From Xenorhabdus eapokensis (GTDB lineage Bacteria > Pseudomonadota > Gammaproteobacteria > Enterobacterales > Enterobacteriaceae), in the NCBI RefSeq assembly GCF_001908105.1, contig NZ_MKGQ01000013.1, positions 46,505 through 95,746 of the forward strand: a stretch of DNA of 49,242 bases, written 5' to 3'. The notes below the pieces were generated by a model that was given only the letters and a program-made list of their open reading frames with translations, made no database searches and was not told the origin of the DNA. A program made the position numbers and the translations under genes. Positions 1 through 12,901 of the stretch are shown here, one piece after another; positions within the stretch are counted from its first letter, which is position 1; every line of letters starts with the position of its first letter.

Positions 1-109
1 GGTAGTTAACCTGATTGCACCAATCGCTATGGACGAAGGTCTGCGTTTCGCAATCCGTGAAGGTGGCCGTACTGTAGGCGCCGGTGTTGTTGCTAAAGTG
101 ATCGCATAA
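1..109 (+). CDS. tuf: Elongation factor Tu, C-terminal end (partial)
   Basis: The window opens inside this gene; 35 codons and a TAA remain. The reading frame starts at base 2 and ends in the conserved EF-Tu tail, including [17 protein letters not shown], part of the beta-barrel domain 3. EF-Tu carries aminoacyl-tRNA to the ribosome as a GTP complex. Its place directly upstream of secE-nusG matches E. coli tufB, so this is probably the tufB-position copy. Which copy it is cannot be proved from the fragment, because tufA and tufB proteins are nearly identical. Confidence 0.96.
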   Translation, partial: VVNLIAPIAMDEGLRFAIREGGRTVGAGVVAKVIA

Positions 110-132
110 TTTTTTTAATGTGTTCATTTTGG

Positions 133-157
133 AAGGGCATCGATAGATGCCCTTTTT
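133..157 (+). terminator. Rho-independent terminator after tuf
   Basis: A 7-bp perfect stem (gggcatc/gatgccc) with a GATA loop, flanked by AA/TT that can extend the pairing, is followed by five T residues. It lies 24 bases after the tuf stop and separates tuf from secE. Confidence 0.85.
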
Positions 158-160
158 ATA

Positions 161-279
161 CGTTGTCTTAAGAAGAACCTATCTCATCAATAGTTGTTCA
201 TAATTGGATAATTAATGGCAGATAAATTGCTATTTGATTGCTATTCTTAATTATTGGTGAGATAGGCTCTGATACAACG
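161..279. repeat. Imperfect inverted repeat, MITE-like or hairpin
   Basis: The arms cctatctcatcaata (178-192) and tattggtgagatagg (252-266) pair over 15 positions with one G-T type difference. Outside a short gap, cgttgt (161-166) and acaacg (274-279) are also complementary. The interior is A+T rich and has no ORF. It fills most of the 336-base gap between tuf and secE. It could be a small non-autonomous transposable element or simply a structured leader; no convincing target-site duplication was seen. Confidence 0.5.
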
Positions 280-445
280 GATGGGCTTAGATATCATTGA
301 GATACAAAAGTCCTGCTGAATTATGGTGCCGAGTCAGATACAATTACAATTATCTTTGGGTTCGGTCTGATTTGTTTTGCTCTTGCGAGGCAAGCTGGCT
401 GTCTATTTACATCATAGTTACTTACATATAGTTACAGGTTGGTTT

Positions 446-829
446 ATGAGTGCGAATAGCGATGCTCAACAAAGCGGGCGTGGTCTTGATATAGCAAAAT
501 GGCTATTGGTGGCAGTGCTACTGGTGGTTGTTATTGTGGGTAATTACTATTACCGAGAGTATAACCTGCCTCTGCGCGCGATAGCCGTGGTTGCTATTGT
601 TGCCCTTGCAGGAGCAGTTGCATTGTGGACTGTAAAAGGTAAAGCTGCATTAGCCTTTGCCCGTGAAGCCCGCATTGAAATGCGTAAAGTCATTTGGCCA
701 ACTCGCCAGGAAACACTGCATACAACTTTGATTGTTGCAGCTGTGACGGCTGTTATGTCTCTTATTTTGTGGGGACTTGATGGTATTCTGGTGCGTTTAG
801 TTTCATTTATTACAGGCCTGAGGTTTTAA
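446..829 (+). CDS. secE: Preprotein translocase subunit SecE
   Basis: SecE is the essential small subunit of the SecYEG channel; it clamps SecY in the inner membrane. The 127-residue product equals the E. coli length. Three hydrophobic stretches lie at about residues 19-36, 45-62 and 94-112. The conserved cytoplasmic stretch with REAR and KVIWPTRQE precedes the third. A longer frame opens at base 377, but the family start MSAN and an AGG about 8 bases upstream favour ATG at 446. The stop is 2 bases before nusG, so the pair is cotranscribed as in E. coli. Confidence 0.97.
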   Translation: MSANSDAQQSGRGLDIAKWLLVAVLLVVVIVGNYYYREYNLPLRAIAVVAIVALAGAVALWTVKGKAALAFAREARIEMRKVIWPTRQETLHTTLIVAAVTAVMSLILWGLDGILVRLVSFITGLRF

Positions 830-831
830 AA

Positions 832-1377
832 ATGTCTGAATCCCCAAAAAAGCGTTGGTATGTCATCCAGGCATTTTCTGGGTTTGAAGGTCGCGTCGCT
901 CAATCTCTGCGTGAACATATCAAATTACAAGAGATGGAAGATTCTTTTGGCGAAGTGATGGTGCCGACAGAAGAAGTGGTTGAGATCCGTAGTGGTCAGC
1001 GCCGTAAAAGCGAGCGTAAATTCTTCCCTGGCTATGTCTTGGTACAGATGGTAATGAACGATGCGACTTGGCATTTGGTTCGTAGTGTACCTCGCGTAAT
1101 GGGTTTTATCGGTGGCACTTCTGACCGCCCAGCACCAATCAGCGATAAAGAAGTTGATGCGATTATGAATCGTCTTCAACAGGTTGGTGATAAACCACGG
1201 CCAAAAACTCTGTTCGAACCAGGCGAAATGGTTCGAGTCAGCGATGGTCCGTTTGCAGATTTCAATGGTGTGGTTGAAGAAGTTGATTATGAGAAGAGCC
1301 GCTTGAAAGTATCGGTTTCTATCTTTGGTCGTGCTACCCCCGTTGAGCTGGATTTCAGCCAGGTAGAGAAAGTTTAA
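832..1377 (+). CDS. nusG: Transcription termination/antitermination factor NusG
   Basis: NusG binds the clamp of RNA polymerase, suppresses pausing, couples transcription to translation through S10, and stimulates Rho. The 181 residues match the E. coli length. The N-terminal NGN domain (about 8-115) begins with [14 protein letters not shown]. The C-terminal KOW domain (about 125-181) contains [16 protein letters not shown]. It follows secE by 2 bases and is followed by a separate promoter for rplK. Confidence 0.98.
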   Translation: MSESPKKRWYVIQAFSGFEGRVAQSLREHIKLQEMEDSFGEVMVPTEEVVEIRSGQRRKSERKFFPGYVLVQMVMNDATWHLVRSVPRVMGFIGGTSDRPAPISDKEVDAIMNRLQQVGDKPRPKTLFEPGEMVRVSDGPFADFNGVVEEVDYEKSRLKVSVSIFGRATPVELDFSQVEKV

Positions 1378-1403
1378 TCTGGTGATTAAGTGAGCGTCTT
1401 TGC

Positions 1404-1432
1404 TTGCAAAGGGTGTGAAATTAGCATACAAT
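1404..1432 (+). promoter_or_regulatory. Promoter of the rplKA (L11) operon
   Basis: TTGCAA (1404-1409) and TACAAT (1427-1432) are separated by 17 bases, a good sigma-70 promoter at the position of E. coli P-L11. The roughly 160-base leader that follows contains gcctcattttgaggc (1552-1566), a small hairpin near the rplK start. By homology the leader would hold the L1 autoregulatory binding site; that role is inferred. Confidence 0.75.
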
Positions 1433-1594
1433 TTCGCGCCTTTTGTTTTTATCCAGACATCATGTTTAGTTGATACTGAGATAAATATATTAGGTTAGAT
1501 AATAGTTTTAAGTAACCTGGTCTTTTAGACGGGGTTCAAATCGTCAGGGGAGCCTCATTTTGAGGCGATAAAACCCACATAGAGGAAAAGATAA

Positions 1595-2728
<1,134 letters not shown>

Positions 2729-2758
2729 TGATTTAAGCTGAGAATAACACTTTACCTT

Positions 2759-2787
2759 AGCGTCAGATTTGTCTAAAATCTGACGCT
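2759..2787 (+). other. Stable hairpin after rplA
   Basis: A perfect 12-bp stem, agcgtcagattt (2759-2770) with aaatctgacgct (2776-2787), has a 5-base loop but no T tract after it. A second hairpin, gtgtgtt/aacacac with a TTAT loop, follows at 2805-2822. They may act as a partial terminator or an RNA-processing site between the L11 and L10 operons. Confidence 0.6.
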
Positions 2788-2869
2788 TCAAATTTGCCTG
2801 ATCAGTGTGTTTTATAACACACAACCTTCGAAAAATAAGGCAGTATCGGCAAATAACAAGTTTTCGGTT

Positions 2870-3010
2870 GGAGCCTGGCCTGATCCAGGCCCCGTCCAAG
2901 ACCGCAGGCGTAAGATAAGTGATTACTTACTTAATATCCTGCGTAGACGGTGACAGAACCAAATGAAATTTATTTTCTGGATTCTGCTCACCGTGTTTCA
3001 GCGCTCAGGC
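2870..3010 (+). ncRNA. L10 leader, autoregulatory mRNA element
   Basis: The 346-base gap between rplA and rplJ contains the known L10 leader fold. The outer pairing is ccgtc (2892-2896) with gacgg (2946-2950), and ccgcagg near 2902 pairs with cctgcg near 2938. A separate hairpin, gcctgg/ccaggc, lies at 2873-2890. In E. coli the L10-(L12)4 complex binds this structure and blocks rplJL translation. The bases resemble the E. coli leader strongly around the agaccgcagg and gcgtagacggtgacagaac segments. Boundaries are approximate. Confidence 0.85.
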
Positions 3011-3074
3011 ACATTTGGTGTTCTGAGTGAAGTGAGTTCCGGGTTTGCCCGGTTAATCCAGGAGCAAGAAGCTA

Positions 3075-3572
3075 ATGGCACTAAATCTTCAAGACAAACA
3101 AGCGATTGTTGCTGAAGTCAGCGAAGTAGCCAAAGGCGCGCTGTCTGCGGTTGTTGCGGATTCTCGCGGCGTTACCGTAGATAAAATGACTGAACTGCGT
3201 AAAGCAGGTCGCGAAGCTGGCGTTTATATGCGTGTTGTTCGTAACACTCTGATGCGCCGTGCTGTTGAAGGTACTGAATTTGAGTGCCTGAAAGAAGCGT
3301 TTGTTGGTCCAACCTTGATTGCTTTTTCTAACGAACATCCGGGCGCAGCTGCTCGTCTGTTCAAAGATTTCGCGAAAGCGAACCCAGCATTCGAGATTAA
3401 AGCAGCAGCCTTTGAAGGTGAGTTTATTCCAGCGAGCAATATCGATCGTCTGGCAACACTCCCAACTTACGAAGAAGCAATCGCACGCCTGATGTCAACC
3501 ATGAAAGAAGCCGCTGCAGGCAAACTGGTTCGCACTCTGGCTGCGCTACGCGATCAGAAAGAAGCTGCTTAA
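3075..3572 (+). CDS. rplJ: 50S ribosomal protein L10
   Basis: L10 anchors L7/L12 dimers to the ribosome to form the stalk. The 165 residues match E. coli. The N-terminal rRNA-binding domain ([15 protein letters not shown] onward) is followed by the C-terminal helix that carries L12 dimers (about 135-165). It is preceded by CAGGAGCAAG and a long regulatory leader, and is followed by rplL after 63 bases. Confidence 0.98.
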   Translation: MALNLQDKQAIVAEVSEVAKGALSAVVADSRGVTVDKMTELRKAGREAGVYMRVVRNTLMRRAVEGTEFECLKEAFVGPTLIAFSNEHPGAAARLFKDFAKANPAFEIKAAAFEGEFIPASNIDRLATLPTYEEAIARLMSTMKEAAAGKLVRTLAALRDQKEAA

Positions 3573-3617
3573 TTGCTTATTTCCTTCGTTGCTTTTTAAC
3601 GTATAAATTTTTTCTGA

Positions 3618-4001
<384 letters not shown>

Positions 4002-4040
4002 GATCTGTTTGACGTTCGCAGCCTGATTTTTAAGGCTGGC

Positions 4041-4071
4041 GGCTGGCGGTTTTTTAATCGCCAGCCTTTTT
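4041..4071 (+). terminator. rplL-rpoB attenuator
   Basis: An 8-bp G+C-rich stem (ggctggcg/cgccagcc) with a 10-base loop is followed by five T residues. It stands 40 bases after rplL and 311 bases before rpoB. In E. coli the matching attenuator lets about one transcript in five continue into rpoBC. The rest of the gap, 4072-4381, has no gene; it contains a small stem ctgtcc/ggacag at 4329-4348 near the rpoB start. Confidence 0.85.
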
Positions 4072-4381
4072 GCGCTGTAAGGGTATGTCTGAAAAGCAGA
4101 TTTGCCTGAAAGGCACTAATAGGGAGTTAGTAGCATTTCACACTGTTTGGCTGCTAATAAACCCAAAATACTTCTTCCTATTGACGACTTAATATACTGC
4201 GTTCTCAGCTACGATCCACTCGGGTAGCTCGGTAGTAAGGTAACGCAATGAAATGATTTAAGAGTAATAGCAATGAGTATTACGGAAAATATTCTATTTT
4301 CTGTCCGAAAAAATAGTGTTGCAGAGTGCTGTCCTTAAGGGCGGACAGAGTGGGTCACTTATCAGCGAGCTGAGGAACCCT

Positions 4382-7300
4382 ATGGTTTACTCCTATACCG
4401 AGAAAAAACGTATTCGTAAGGATTTTGGTAAACGTCCACAAGTTTTGGATGTTCCATACCTTCTTTCTATCCAACTTGACTCGTTCCAGAAATTTATCGA
4501 GCAAGATCCTGAAGGCCAAAATGGTCTGGAAGCGGCCTTCCGTTCCGTGTTTCCAATTCAGAGCTACAGCGGCAATTCAGAGCTGCAATATGTAAGCTAC
4601 CGTCTTGGCGAACCAGTCTTTGATGTTAAAGAGTGTCAGATCCGTGGCGTGACGTTCTCCGCACCTCTGCGCGTTAAGTTGCGTCTGGTGATCTATGAGC
4701 GTGAAGCGCCAGAAGGCACAGTTAAAGACATCAAAGAACAAGAAGTCTACATGGGTGAAATTCCACTCATGACTGATAACGGGACTTTCGTTATCAACGG
4801 TACTGAGCGCGTTATCGTATCTCAGTTGCATCGTAGTCCAGGCGTTTTCTTTGATAGCGATAAGGGTAAAACCCATTCATCCGGTAAGGTACTGTATAAT
4901 GCACGTATCATTCCTTACCGTGGTTCGTGGTTAGATTTCGAATTTGATCCAAAAGATAACCTGTTTGTGCGTATCGACCGCCGCCGTAAGTTGCCGGCTT
5001 CGATTATTCTGCGCGCGATGGATTATTCCTCTGAAGACATTCTGAATCTGTTCTTCAAAAAAACCGTTTTCGAAATTCGCGATAATAAATTGCAGATGAT
5101 GCTGGTTCCAGAACGTCTGCGTGGCGAGACTGCTTCATTTGATATCGAAGCAAACGGCAAAGTTTACGTTGAAAAAGGCCGTCGTATCACTGCTCGTCAT
5201 ATCCGCCAGTTAGAAAAAGAACAGGTAGACCGTATTGAAGTGCCTGTTGAATATATCGCGGGTAAAGTTGTAGCAAAAGATTACATCGACCAGAACACCG
5301 GTGAAATCATCTGTGCTGCTAACATGGAACTCTCTTTGGATCTGCTGGCCCGTTTAAGTCAGGCTGGTTACAAATCTATTGAGACCCTGTTTACCAATGA
5401 TTTGGATCACGGCGCGTATATTTCCGAAACCCTGCGTGTTGACCCAACCAATGATCGCCTGAGCGCACTGGTTGAAATCTATCGCATGATGCGTCCGGGT
5501 GAACCACCAACACGCGAAGCCGCAGAAAACCTGTTTGAGAACCTGTTCTTCTCTGAAGATCGTTATGATCTGTCTGCGGTTGGTCGTATGAAGTTCAACC
5601 GTTCACTGGATCGTGACGAGGTTGAAGGTTCCGGTATCCTGAGCAAAGAAGACATCATCGACGTGATGAAAAAGCTCATCGATATCCGTAACGGTAAAGG
5701 TGAAGTCGACGATATCGACCACTTGGGTAACCGTCGTATCCGTTCCGTTGGTGAAATGGCTGAAAACCAGTTCCGTGTCGGTTTGGTTCGTGTAGAACGC
5801 GCAGTGAAAGAGCGTTTGTCTCTGGGCGATCTGGATACCCTGATGCCACAGGACATGATCAACGCCAAACCAATTTCTGCGGCGGTGAAAGAGTTCTTTG
5901 GTTCGAGCCAGTTGTCCCAGTTCATGGACCAGAACAACCCACTGTCTGAAATCACCCATAAACGCCGTATTTCTGCGTTGGGTCCAGGCGGTCTGACCCG
6001 TGAGCGCGCAGGCTTTGAAGTTCGAGATGTACACCCAACTCACTATGGCCGTGTATGTCCAATCGAAACACCTGAAGGTCCAAACATCGGTTTGATTAAC
6101 TCATTGTCCGTTTATGCGCGTACCAATGAGTATGGTTTCCTTGAAACACCTTACCGCTTGGTTCGTGATGGTGTAGTGACTGATGAGATCCACTACCTGT
6201 CAGCAATCGAAGAAGGTAACTACGTCATTGCTCAGGCGAACACCGTATTGGATGAAGAAGGCCATTTCGTTGAAGAATTGGTCACTTGCCGTCATTACGA
6301 TGAATCCAGCTTGTTCAACCGTGATCAGGTTCAGTACATGGACGTTTCGACACAACAGATCGTGTCCGTCGGTGCTTCTCTGATCCCATTCCTTGAACAC
6401 GATGACGCCAACCGTGCATTGATGGGTGCGAACATGCAACGTCAGGCAGTTCCAACCCTGCGCGCTGATAAGCCGCTGGTCGGAACAGGTATGGAGCGTG
6501 CGGTAGCGGTTGACTCCGGTGTAACCTCTGTTGCTAAACGCGGCGGTGTGGTGCAGTACGTTGATGCATCCCGTATCGTTATCAAGGTTAACGAAGATGA
6601 AATGTACGCAGGTGAAGCGGGCATTGATATCTATAACCTGACCAAATATACCCGCTCAAACCAAAACACCTGTATCAACCAAACACCATGTGTTTCTTTG
6701 GGCGAACTGGTAGAACGCGGTGACGTCCTGGCTGACGGTCCATCCACTGATTTGGGTGAACTGGCTCTGGGTCAGAACATGCGCGTGGCGTTCATGCCTT
6801 GGAATGGTTATAACTTCGAGGACTCCATCCTCGTATCTGAGCGTGTTGTTCAGGAAGATCGTTTCACCACCATTCATATTCAAGAACTGGCTTGTGTGTC
6901 TCGTGACACTAAACTGGGGCCTGAAGAGATTACGGCTGATATCCCTAACGTGGGTGAAGCTGCGCTGTCTAAACTGGACGAATCCGGTATCGTTTATATC
7001 GGTGCGGAAGTAAAAGGTGGCGACATTCTGGTTGGTAAAGTGACACCGAAAGGTGAAACTCAGTTGACTCCAGAAGAAAAACTGTTGCGTGCGATCTTCG
7101 GTGAGAAAGCGTCTGATGTGAAAGACTCCTCACTGCGCGTACCAAACGGTGTTTCTGGTACAGTCATCGACGTACAAGTCTTTACCCGTGATGGTGTAGA
7201 GAAAGACAAGCGTGCGTTGGAAATCGAAGAGATGCAGTTGCGTGAGGCTAAAAAAGACCTGACAGAAGAACTGCAAATTTTCGAAGCTGGCCTGTTTGCT

Positions 7301-8410
7301 CGTATTCACTCTGTACTGGTTGCCGGTGGCGTTGAAGCGGAAAAACTCAGCAAACTTCCTCGTGAGCGTTGGTTGGAGCTGGGTCTGGCTGATGAAGAAA
7401 AACAAAATCAGTTGGAGCAGTTGGCAGAACAGTATGACGAACTGAAAGTAGAGTTCGAGAAAAAACTGGATGCTAAACGCCGTAAGATCACTCAGGGCGA
7501 CGATCTGGCACCAGGCGTGCTGAAAATTGTCAAAGTGTATCTGGCTGTGAAACGCCAGATCCAGCCTGGTGACAAGATGGCAGGTCGTCACGGTAACAAA
7601 GGTGTTATCTCCAAGATCAACCCGATCGAAGACATGCCTTACGATGAAAACGGCACACCAGTGGACATCGTACTGAACCCGCTGGGCGTACCATCACGTA
7701 TGAACATCGGTCAGATTCTGGAAACTCACTTGGGCATGGCGGCGAAAGGTATTGGTGACAAGATCAATGCAATGCTGAAACAGCAACAAGAAGTTGCCAA
7801 ACTGCGTGAATTTATCCAGAAAGCTTATGATCTGGGTGATGACACCCGTCAGAAAGTTGACTTGGGCACCTTCACCGATGAAGAAGTGATGCGTCTGGCA
7901 GAAAACTTGAGAAAAGGTATGCCTATCGCAACACCTGTCTTTGACGGTGCAAAAGAGACAGAAATCAAAGAGTTGTTGCAACTGGGTGGCTTGCCGACTT
8001 CCGGTCAGATCACCCTGTTCGATGGCCGTACAGGTGAACAATTCGAGCGTCAGGTAACCGTTGGTTACATGTACATGCTGAAATTGAACCACTTGGTTGA
8101 TGACAAGATGCACGCCCGTTCTACCGGTTCTTACAGCCTGGTGACTCAGCAGCCGCTGGGTGGTAAGGCACAGTTCGGTGGACAGCGCTTCGGTGAGATG
8201 GAAGTGTGGGCATTGGAAGCATACGGTGCGGCGTACACCCTGCAAGAAATGCTCACCGTTAAATCTGACGATGTTAACGGTCGAACCAAGATGTATAAAA
8301 ACATCGTGGATGGTAACCACCAGATGGAACCAGGCATGCCGGAATCTTTCAACGTATTGCTGAAAGAAATCCGTTCGTTGGGTATCAACATCGAGCTGGA
8401 AGACGAATAA
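4382..8410 (+). CDS. rpoB: RNA polymerase beta subunit
   Basis: The beta subunit forms one pincer of RNA polymerase and part of the active site. The start [17 protein letters not shown] gives 1342 residues, identical to E. coli; the frame is open 22 codons further upstream but that part is not conserved. The rifampicin-pocket region is near 508-575, with [18 protein letters not shown] and then [13 protein letters not shown]. Conserved [12 protein letters not shown] lies near 1064-1075. No classical rifampicin-resistance change is evident: D516, H526 and S531 counterparts are present. It is followed by rpoC after a structured gap. Confidence 0.98.
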   Translation: MVYSYTEKKRIRKDFGKRPQVLDVPYLLSIQLDSFQKFIEQDPEGQNGLEAAFRSVFPIQSYSGNSELQYVSYRLGEPVFDVKECQIRGVTFSAPLRVKLRLVIYEREAPEGTVKDIKEQEVYMGEIPLMTDNGTFVINGTERVIVSQLHRSPGVFFDSDKGKTHSSGKVLYNARIIPYRGSWLDFEFDPKDNLFVRIDRRRKLPASIILRAMDYSSEDILNLFFKKTVFEIRDNKLQMMLVPERLRGETASFDIEANGKVYVEKGRRITARHIRQLEKEQVDRIEVPVEYIAGKVVAKDYIDQNTGEIICAANMELSLDLLARLSQAGYKSIETLFTNDLDHGAYISETLRVDPTNDRLSALVEIYRMMRPGEPPTREAAENLFENLFFSEDRYDLSAVGRMKFNRSLDRDEVEGSGILSKEDIIDVMKKLIDIRNGKGEVDDIDHLGNRRIRSVGEMAENQFRVGLVRVERAVKERLSLGDLDTLMPQDMINAKPISAAVKEFFGSSQLSQFMDQNNPLSEITHKRRISALGPGGLTRERAGFEVRDVHPTHYGRVCPIETPEGPNIGLINSLSVYARTNEYGFLETPYRLVRDGVVTDEIHYLSAIEEGNYVIAQANTVLDEEGHFVEELVTCRHYDESSLFNRDQVQYMDVSTQQIVSVGASLIPFLEHDDANRALMGANMQRQAVPTLRADKPLVGTGMERAVAVDSGVTSVAKRGGVVQYVDASRIVIKVNEDEMYAGEAGIDIYNLTKYTRSNQNTCINQTPCVSLGELVERGDVLADGPSTDLGELALGQNMRVAFMPWNGYNFEDSILVSERVVQEDRFTTIHIQELACVSRDTKLGPEEITADIPNVGEAALSKLDESGIVYIGAEVKGGDILVGKVTPKGETQLTPEEKLLRAIFGEKASDVKDSSLRVPNGVSGTVIDVQVFTRDGVEKDKRALEIEEMQLREAKKDLTEELQIFEAGLFARIHSVLVAGGVEAEKLSKLPRERWLELGLADEEKQNQLEQLAEQYDELKVEFEKKLDAKRRKITQGDDLAPGVLKIVKVYLAVKRQIQPGDKMAGRHGNKGVISKINPIEDMPYDENGTPVDIVLNPLGVPSRMNIGQILETHLGMAAKGIGDKINAMLKQQQEVAKLREFIQKAYDLGDDTRQKVDLGTFTDEEVMRLAENLRKGMPIATPVFDGAKETEIKELLQLGGLPTSGQITLFDGRTGEQFERQVTVGYMYMLKLNHLVDDKMHARSTGSYSLVTQQPLGGKAQFGGQRFGEMEVWALEAYGAAYTLQEMLTVKSDDVNGRTKMYKNIVDGNHQMEPGMPESFNVLLKEIRSLGINIELEDE

Positions 8411-8419
8411 ATCGTTTTC

Positions 8420-8482
8420 CCACTGGTACTGCCCGACTGTATGTTGAAACATAAGAATGTCGGGCGGTTTACCAGCCAGTGG
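8420..8482 (+). other. Nested intercistronic hairpin between rpoB and rpoC
   Basis: The inner stem gcccgac (8431-8437) pairs with gtcgggc (8459-8465), and the outer stem ccactgg (8420-8426) pairs with ccagtgg (8476-8482). There is no T tract, so it is probably a processing or stability element rather than a terminator. A second hairpin, gagtggc/gccactc with a 4-base loop, lies at 8520-8537, closer to the rpoC start. Confidence 0.6.
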
Positions 8483-8571
8483 TTGCACTGATCCCAGTGG
8501 TTATACTGGTTATAGAGGGGAGTGGCATGGGCCACTCACCTAACAGGTCTAACTCCGACAGGAGCCATTTC

Positions 8572-11500
8572 GTGAAAGACTTATTGAAGTTTCTGAAAGC
8601 GCAAACCAAGACCGAAGAGTTTGATGCGATCAAAATTGCTCTGGCCTCTCCAGATATGATCCGTTCGTGGTCATTCGGGGAAGTAAAAAAGCCGGAAACT
8701 ATTAACTACCGTACGTTCAAGCCTGAGCGTGACGGTCTTTTCTGTGCGCGTATTTTCGGGCCAGTAAAAGATTACGAATGCTTGTGTGGTAAATACAAGC
8801 GTTTGAAACACCGTGGTGTGATTTGTGAGAAGTGTGGCGTTGAAGTAACCCAGACCAAAGTTCGTCGTGAACGTATGGGGCACATCGAGCTGGCATCTCC
8901 AACCGCTCACATCTGGTTCTTGAAATCTCTGCCATCCCGCATCGGTTTGTTGCTGGACATGCCTTTGCGTGACATTGAACGCGTCCTGTACTTCGAATCC
9001 TATGTGGTTGTTGAAGGCGGCATGACCAGCCTTGAGCGTAGTCAAATCCTGACTGAAGAGCAGTATCTGGATGCTCTGGAAGAGTTCGGTGATGAATTTG
9101 ACGCAAAAATGGGTGCAGAAGCCATCCAGGCTTTGCTGAAAAGCATCGATCTGGAAAACGAATGTGAAACCTTGCGCGAAGAGCTGAATGAAACCAACTC
9201 TGAAACCAAGCGTAAGAAACTGACCAAGCGTATTAAACTGCTGGAAGCGTTCATTCAGTCTGGTAACAAACCAGAGTGGATGGTTCTGACCGTTCTGCCA
9301 GTTCTGCCACCGGATTTGCGTCCATTGGTTCCACTGGATGGTGGTCGTTTCGCAACTTCAGACCTGAACGATCTGTATCGTCGCGTTATTAACCGTAACA
9401 ACCGTTTGAAGCGCCTGTTGGATCTGGCTGCGCCAGATATCATTGTACGTAACGAAAAACGTATGTTGCAGGAAGCGGTTGATGCGCTGCTGGATAACGG
9501 TCGTCGTGGTCGTGCGATTACCGGTTCTAACAAGCGTCCTCTGAAATCCCTGGCAGACATGATCAAGGGTAAACAGGGTCGTTTCCGTCAGAACTTGCTG
9601 GGTAAACGTGTTGACTACTCAGGCCGTTCTGTAATTACCGTAGGTCCATACCTGCGTTTGCATCAGTGTGGTCTTCCTAAGAAGATGGCACTGGAGCTGT
9701 TCAAACCATTCATTTACGGCAAGCTGGAACTGCGTGGCCTGGCGACAACTATCAAAGCCGCCAAGAAAATGGTTGAGCGTGAAGAAGCCGTTGTATGGGA
9801 TATCCTGGATGAAGTCATCCGTGAGCACCCAGTTCTGCTGAACCGTGCACCAACCCTTCACCGTCTGGGTATTCAAGCATTTGAACCTGTCCTGATCGAA
9901 GGTAAAGCTATTCAGTTGCACCCACTGGTGTGTGCGGCGTATAACGCCGACTTCGATGGTGACCAGATGGCTGTTCACGTACCGTTGACGCTGGAAGCTC
10001 AGTTGGAAGCGCGTGCGTTGATGATGTCTACCAACAACATCCTGTCTCCAGCGAGCGGTGAACCAATCATCGTTCCATCTCAGGACGTTGTATTGGGTCT
10101 GTACTACATGACTCGTGACTGTGTTAACGCGAAAGGCGAAGGCATGGTTCTGACCGGTCCTAAAGAAGCAGAGCGCGTTTATCGTGCGGGTCTGGCTTCT
10201 CTGCATGCCCGTGTCAAAGTTCGTATCACAGAAGAAGTGAGAGATGGCGAAGGCAATGTGACTATCAACACAGGCTTGGTTGATACCACCATCGGTCGTG
10301 CCATCCTGTGGATGATTGTGCCGCGTGGCCTGCCATACTCACTGATCAACCAGCCGTTGGGTAAAAAAGCCATCTCCAGAATGCTGAACACCTGTTACCG
10401 CATACTGGGCCTGAAACCAACGGTTATCTTAGCTGACCAGACTATGTATACCGGTTTTGCTTACGCTGCTCGTTCCGGAGTATCTGTAGGTATCGATGAC
10501 ATGGTCATTCCTGAGAAGAAAGAAGGCATCATCGCGGAAGCGGAAGCAGAAGTGGCCGAAATTCAGGAGCAGTTCCAGTCAGGTCTGGTAACTGCCGGCG
10601 AACGCTATAACAAGGTTATCGATATCTGGGCTGCGGCAAACGAACGTGTTGCTAAAGCGATGATGGAAAACCTGTCTACTGAAACGGTGATTAACCGTAA
10701 CGGTGAAGAAGAGCAACAGGTTTCTTTCAACAACATCTTTATGATGGCCGACTCCGGTGCGCGTGGTTCTGCTGCTCAGATCCGTCAGTTGGCGGGTATG
10801 CGTGGTCTGATGGCAACGCCAGATGGCTCCATCATCGAAACCCCAATTACCGCGAACTTCCGTGAAGGGTTGAACGTACTCCAGTACTTCATCTCAACCC
10901 ACGGTGCTCGTAAAGGTCTTGCGGATACCGCATTGAAAACGGCGAACTCCGGTTACCTGACTCGTCGTCTGGTTGACGTTGCTCAAGACTTGGTAGTAAC
11001 CGAAGATGACTGTGGTACGCTCGATGGTATCCTGATGACTCCGGTTATCGAAGGTGGTGATGTTAAAGAGCCACTGCGTGAACGTGTATTAGGACGTGTA
11101 GCGGCAGAAGACATCCTGAAACCAGGTACAGCGGATATTCTGGTTCCACGTAACACATTGCTGAACGAAAAATGGTGTGATCTGTTAGAAGAGAACTCTG
11201 TTGACAGCGTGAAAGTCCGTTCCGTAGTTAGTTGTGAAACTGACTTTGGTGTTTGTGCGAACTGTTACGGCCGTGACCTTGCTCGTGGTCACCTGATCAA
11301 CAAAGGTGAAGCGATCGGTGTTATCGCAGCACAGTCAATCGGTGAACCAGGTACACAGTTGACGATGCGTACGTTCCACATCGGTGGTGCGGCATCTCGT
11401 GCGGCAGCAGAATCTAGCATTCAGGTACGTAACAAAGGTCATCTGAAGCTGAGCAACGCGAAATTTGTTACCAACTCAGCGGGCAAACTGGTTATTACCT

Positions 11501-12795
11501 CTCGTAATACCGAATTGCGCCTGATTGACGATTTCGGTCGTACCAAAGAGAGCTATAAAGTACCTTACGGCTCGGTATTGACGAAAGGTGATGGTGAGAC
11601 AGTAACCGGCGGTGAAACCGTTGCGAACTGGGATCCACATACCATGCCAATCGTGAGTGAAGTATCCGGTATTATCCAGTTCTACGACATGGTTGATGGT
11701 CAAACCATTACCCGTCAGACGGATGAACTGACTGGCCTGTCTTCACTGGTCGTTCTGGATAGTGCGGAGCGTACCGGTAGCGGTAAAGACCTGCGTCCAG
11801 CACTGAGGATCGTAGATGCCCAAGGTAATGACGTTCTGATCCCAGGTACAGATATGCCTGCTCAGTACTTCCTGCCAGGTAAAGCGATTGTTCAGTTGGA
11901 AGATGGTATGTCCATCTCTGCGGGTGATACGCTGGCGCGTATTCCTCAGGAATCTGGCGGTACTAAAGATATCACCGGTGGTCTGCCACGCGTTGCGGAC
12001 TTGTTCGAAGCTCGTCGTCCGAAAGAGCCGGCTATCCTGGCAGAAATCAGCGGTATCGTTTCCTTCGGTAAAGAAACCAAAGGCAAGCGCCGTCTGGTCA
12101 TTACCCCACTGGATGGTAGTGAACCTTACGAAGAGATGATCCCTAAATGGCGTCAGCTCAACGTGTTCGAAGGTGAAGTGGTTGAACGTGGTGACGTGAT
12201 CTCCGATGGCCCAGAATCTCCACATGACATTCTGCGCCTGCGTGGTGTTCACGCGGTTGCTCGTTACATCACTAACGAAGTACAGGAAGTTTACCGTCTG
12301 CAAGGCGTTAAGATTAACGATAAACACATTGAAGTTATCGTTCGTCAGATGCTGCGTAAAGCAACTATTGCGAGCGCAGGTAGCTCCGAATTCCTTGAAG
12401 GTGAGCAGGTTGAATACGCACGCGTTAAAGTATCTAACCGCAAACTGGAGCAGGATGGCAAAGTACCCGCTACCTTCCAGCGTGACCTGTTGGGTATCAC
12501 CAAGGCATCACTGGCAACAGAATCCTTCATTTCTGCGGCGTCGTTCCAGGAAACCACTCGCGTTCTGACTGAGGCAGCGGTTGCAGGTAAACGTGATGAA
12601 CTGCGTGGCTTGAAAGAGAACGTCATCGTTGGGCGTCTGATCCCTGCGGGTACAGGTTATGCTTACCATCAGGATCGCATCCGTCGTCGTCAAGAAAACG
12701 AAGTGGTTACAGCGCCACAAGTTAGCGTTGACGAGGCCACTGCAAACCTTGCTGAATTGTTGAATGCAGGTTTTGGTAGCAGCGATAACGAGTAA
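8572..12795 (+). CDS. rpoC: RNA polymerase beta' subunit
   Basis: The beta' subunit holds the catalytic magnesium and the clamp. The frame is open from 8479, but the family start is the GTG at 8572 (read as Met, then [10 protein letters not shown]), preceded by GACAGGAG. This gives 1407 residues, as in E. coli. The N-terminal zinc finger uses the cysteines in CLCGKYKR and CEKCG (about 70-88). The catalytic NADFDGD lies near 458-464. A second zinc site ([13 protein letters not shown]) is near 888-898. E. coli rpoC also starts with GTG. Confidence 0.98.
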   Translation: MKDLLKFLKAQTKTEEFDAIKIALASPDMIRSWSFGEVKKPETINYRTFKPERDGLFCARIFGPVKDYECLCGKYKRLKHRGVICEKCGVEVTQTKVRRERMGHIELASPTAHIWFLKSLPSRIGLLLDMPLRDIERVLYFESYVVVEGGMTSLERSQILTEEQYLDALEEFGDEFDAKMGAEAIQALLKSIDLENECETLREELNETNSETKRKKLTKRIKLLEAFIQSGNKPEWMVLTVLPVLPPDLRPLVPLDGGRFATSDLNDLYRRVINRNNRLKRLLDLAAPDIIVRNEKRMLQEAVDALLDNGRRGRAITGSNKRPLKSLADMIKGKQGRFRQNLLGKRVDYSGRSVITVGPYLRLHQCGLPKKMALELFKPFIYGKLELRGLATTIKAAKKMVEREEAVVWDILDEVIREHPVLLNRAPTLHRLGIQAFEPVLIEGKAIQLHPLVCAAYNADFDGDQMAVHVPLTLEAQLEARALMMSTNNILSPASGEPIIVPSQDVVLGLYYMTRDCVNAKGEGMVLTGPKEAERVYRAGLASLHARVKVRITEEVRDGEGNVTINTGLVDTTIGRAILWMIVPRGLPYSLINQPLGKKAISRMLNTCYRILGLKPTVILADQTMYTGFAYAARSGVSVGIDDMVIPEKKEGIIAEAEAEVAEIQEQFQSGLVTAGERYNKVIDIWAAANERVAKAMMENLSTETVINRNGEEEQQVSFNNIFMMADSGARGSAAQIRQLAGMRGLMATPDGSIIETPITANFREGLNVLQYFISTHGARKGLADTALKTANSGYLTRRLVDVAQDLVVTEDDCGTLDGILMTPVIEGGDVKEPLRERVLGRVAAEDILKPGTADILVPRNTLLNEKWCDLLEENSVDSVKVRSVVSCETDFGVCANCYGRDLARGHLINKGEAIGVIAAQSIGEPGTQLTMRTFHIGGAASRAAAESSIQVRNKGHLKLSNAKFVTNSAGKLVITSRNTELRLIDDFGRTKESYKVPYGSVLTKGDGETVTGGETVANWDPHTMPIVSEVSGIIQFYDMVDGQTITRQTDELTGLSSLVVLDSAERTGSGKDLRPALRIVDAQGNDVLIPGTDMPAQYFLPGKAIVQLEDGMSISAGDTLARIPQESGGTKDITGGLPRVADLFEARRPKEPAILAEISGIVSFGKETKGKRRLVITPLDGSEPYEEMIPKWRQLNVFEGEVVERGDVISDGPESPHDILRLRGVHAVARYITNEVQEVYRLQGVKINDKHIEVIVRQMLRKATIASAGSSEFLEGEQVEYARVKVSNRKLEQDGKVPATFQRDLLGITKASLATESFISAASFQETTRVLTEAAVAGKRDELRGLKENVIVGRLIPAGTGYAYHQDRIRRRQENEVVTAPQVSVDEATANLAELLNAGFGSSDNE

Positions 12796-12852
12796 TATCG
12801 TGATGCATAGCATACTCTATAGTAGAGCTAAATATCGATATCACTAATTGTG

Positions 12853-12883
12853 AAATGCCCTCTCTTGGTAGAGGGCATTTTTT
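12853..12883 (+). terminator. Terminator after rpoC
   Basis: A perfect 10-bp stem, aaatgccctc with gagggcattt, has an 8-base loop and runs into a T tract (12878-12883). It ends the rplJL-rpoBC operon 58 bases after the rpoC stop. Confidence 0.92.
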
Positions 12884-12901
12884 ATTGGATGGAAAATTAA
12901 A

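Noticed and set aside
925..1431. Minus-strand frame opposite nusG
   Set aside because: Antisense shadow of nusG with no recognisable domain.
7694..8488. Minus-strand 264-codon open frame opposite the end of rpoB
   Set aside because: It is a shadow of the biased rpoB codons: low-complexity, rich in Gln, His and Phe, with no family resemblance, while rpoB is fully conserved on the plus strand.
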